A stretch of 8,445 nucleotides of DNA from contig CASFXO010000307.1 of NCBI GenBank assembly GCA_949298665.1, forward strand, positions 1 to 8,445, in the 5' to 3' direction. Shown piece by piece: positions 8,086 through 8,445 of this stretch (the stretch's first letter is position 1; every line of letters starts with the position of its first letter). The translations under genes were made by a program, and so were the position numbers. A model generated the notes under the pieces. That model worked only from the letters and a program-made list of their open reading frames with translations. It did no database searches and was not told the DNA's origin. This DNA is from an uncultured Lentisphaeria bacterium (GTDB taxonomy: Bacteria > Verrucomicrobiota > Lentisphaeria > Victivallales > Victivallaceae).

Positions 8086-8445
8086 TCAGCGGCGGAAGCG
8101 GCAGATCTGCTCCCGGTCGGAAAAGGGATGCCGCACGCCGTTGATCTCCTGATAGGTTTCGTGTCCCTTGCCGGCGATCAGGACGACATCTCCGGCGCGT
8201 GCTTCCTGACAGGCCCGGGCGATGGCTTTCGCCCGGTCCGGCTCGATTTCGCAGTCGGTTCCGGCGGGGATTCCGGCCCGGATGTCGGCGATGATCGCCT
8301 CCGGAATCTCCGTGCGGGGATTGTCGCTGGTGACGATCAGACGGTCGGCGTATTCCGCGGCGACCCGACCCATACGGGGGCGCTTGGTCCGGTCCCGGTC
8401 GCCGCCGCAGCCGAAAACCGCCGTCAACCGGCCGGAGGTCAGCGG
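8086..8445 (-). CDS. murE: MurE, UDP-MurNAc-tripeptide synthetase (meso-diaminopimelate ligase), C-terminal fragment
   Basis: MurE adds meso-diaminopimelate to UDP-MurNAc-L-Ala-D-Glu in the cytoplasm during peptidoglycan synthesis. Only the last 119 residues are in the window; the gene enters from the right edge, and its stop is TGA at 8088-8086. The visible part matches the C-terminal Mur ligase domain: VFGCGGDRDRTKRPRMG, then SDNPRTE, and AGKGHETYQEINGV, then FSDRE. DNPR is the motif that marks ligases using meso-diaminopimelate instead of lysine, and the Glu of GKGHE helps bind it. This implies a Gram-negative-type wall. It is a housekeeping gene convergent with the operon and probably marks the boundary of the accessory cluster. 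The length of the missing part (roughly three quarters) is inferred from the family. Confidence 0.95.
   Translation of the reverse strand, partial: PLTSGRLTAVFGCGGDRDRTKRPRMGRVAAEYADRLIVTSDNPRTEIPEAIIADIRAGIPAGTDCEIEPDRAKAIARACQEARAGDVVLIAGKGHETYQEINGVRHPFSDREQICRFRR

Noticed and set aside
7895..8152. Short plus-strand frames between the esterase and murE
   Set aside because: They lack start signals and motifs, overlap murE, and are typical of long chance frames in GC-rich sequence.

Overview
The window looks like chromosomal DNA from a GC-rich, Gram-negative polysaccharide degrader of the Planctomycetes-Verrucomicrobia-Chlamydiae group, most likely a gut-type Lentisphaerae (Victivallis-like) bacterium. 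The assignment is an inference. It rests on a secreted protein combining the [17 protein letters not shown] prepilin signature with a C-terminal H-X9-DG motif (expanded in these phyla), on a GntR-helix/LacI-body sugar regulator beside it, and on a MurE fragment with the meso-diaminopimelate signature DNPR.

Layout. Bases 1-998 (minus) hold most of a transcription regulator that runs off the left edge. Bases 999-1307 are an AT-rich divergent control region. It has a near-consensus sigma-70 promoter facing right (TTGACA-17-TATACT), a second one facing left (TTGACA-16-TATATT), and two ATCGAT-centred palindromes whose centres are exactly 100 bp apart. From 1308 to 7880 five plus-strand genes are packed with overlaps or a 9-base gap: a prepilin-like H-X9-DG protein, a 974-residue family PL8 lyase of the chondroitin ABC lyase type, a cytoplasmic URO-D-fold protein, an exported DUF1961 (YesU-like) protein, and an exported CE12-type SGNH acetylesterase. 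Bases 7881-8085 are a short convergent spacer with GC-rich hairpins. Bases 8086-8445 (minus) are the C-terminal end of murE, which enters from the right edge.

How it fits together. The regulator probably senses a sugar and controls the operon, and perhaps itself, through the shared intergenic region. The lyase would cleave a uronic-acid polysaccharide by beta-elimination outside the cytoplasm, and the esterase would strip acetyl groups that block degradation. The DUF1961 protein, with a lectin-like fold in its family, may bind or process the product. The prepilin-like protein may sit at the envelope. The URO-D-like protein is the only one without an export signal, and its role is unknown. No transporter, sulfatase or unsaturated-glucuronyl hydrolase is present in the window. 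The true substrate (a glycosaminoglycan, or another acetylated uronate polymer) cannot be read from the sequence.

I saw no tRNA, rRNA, CRISPR array, insertion sequence or integrase.
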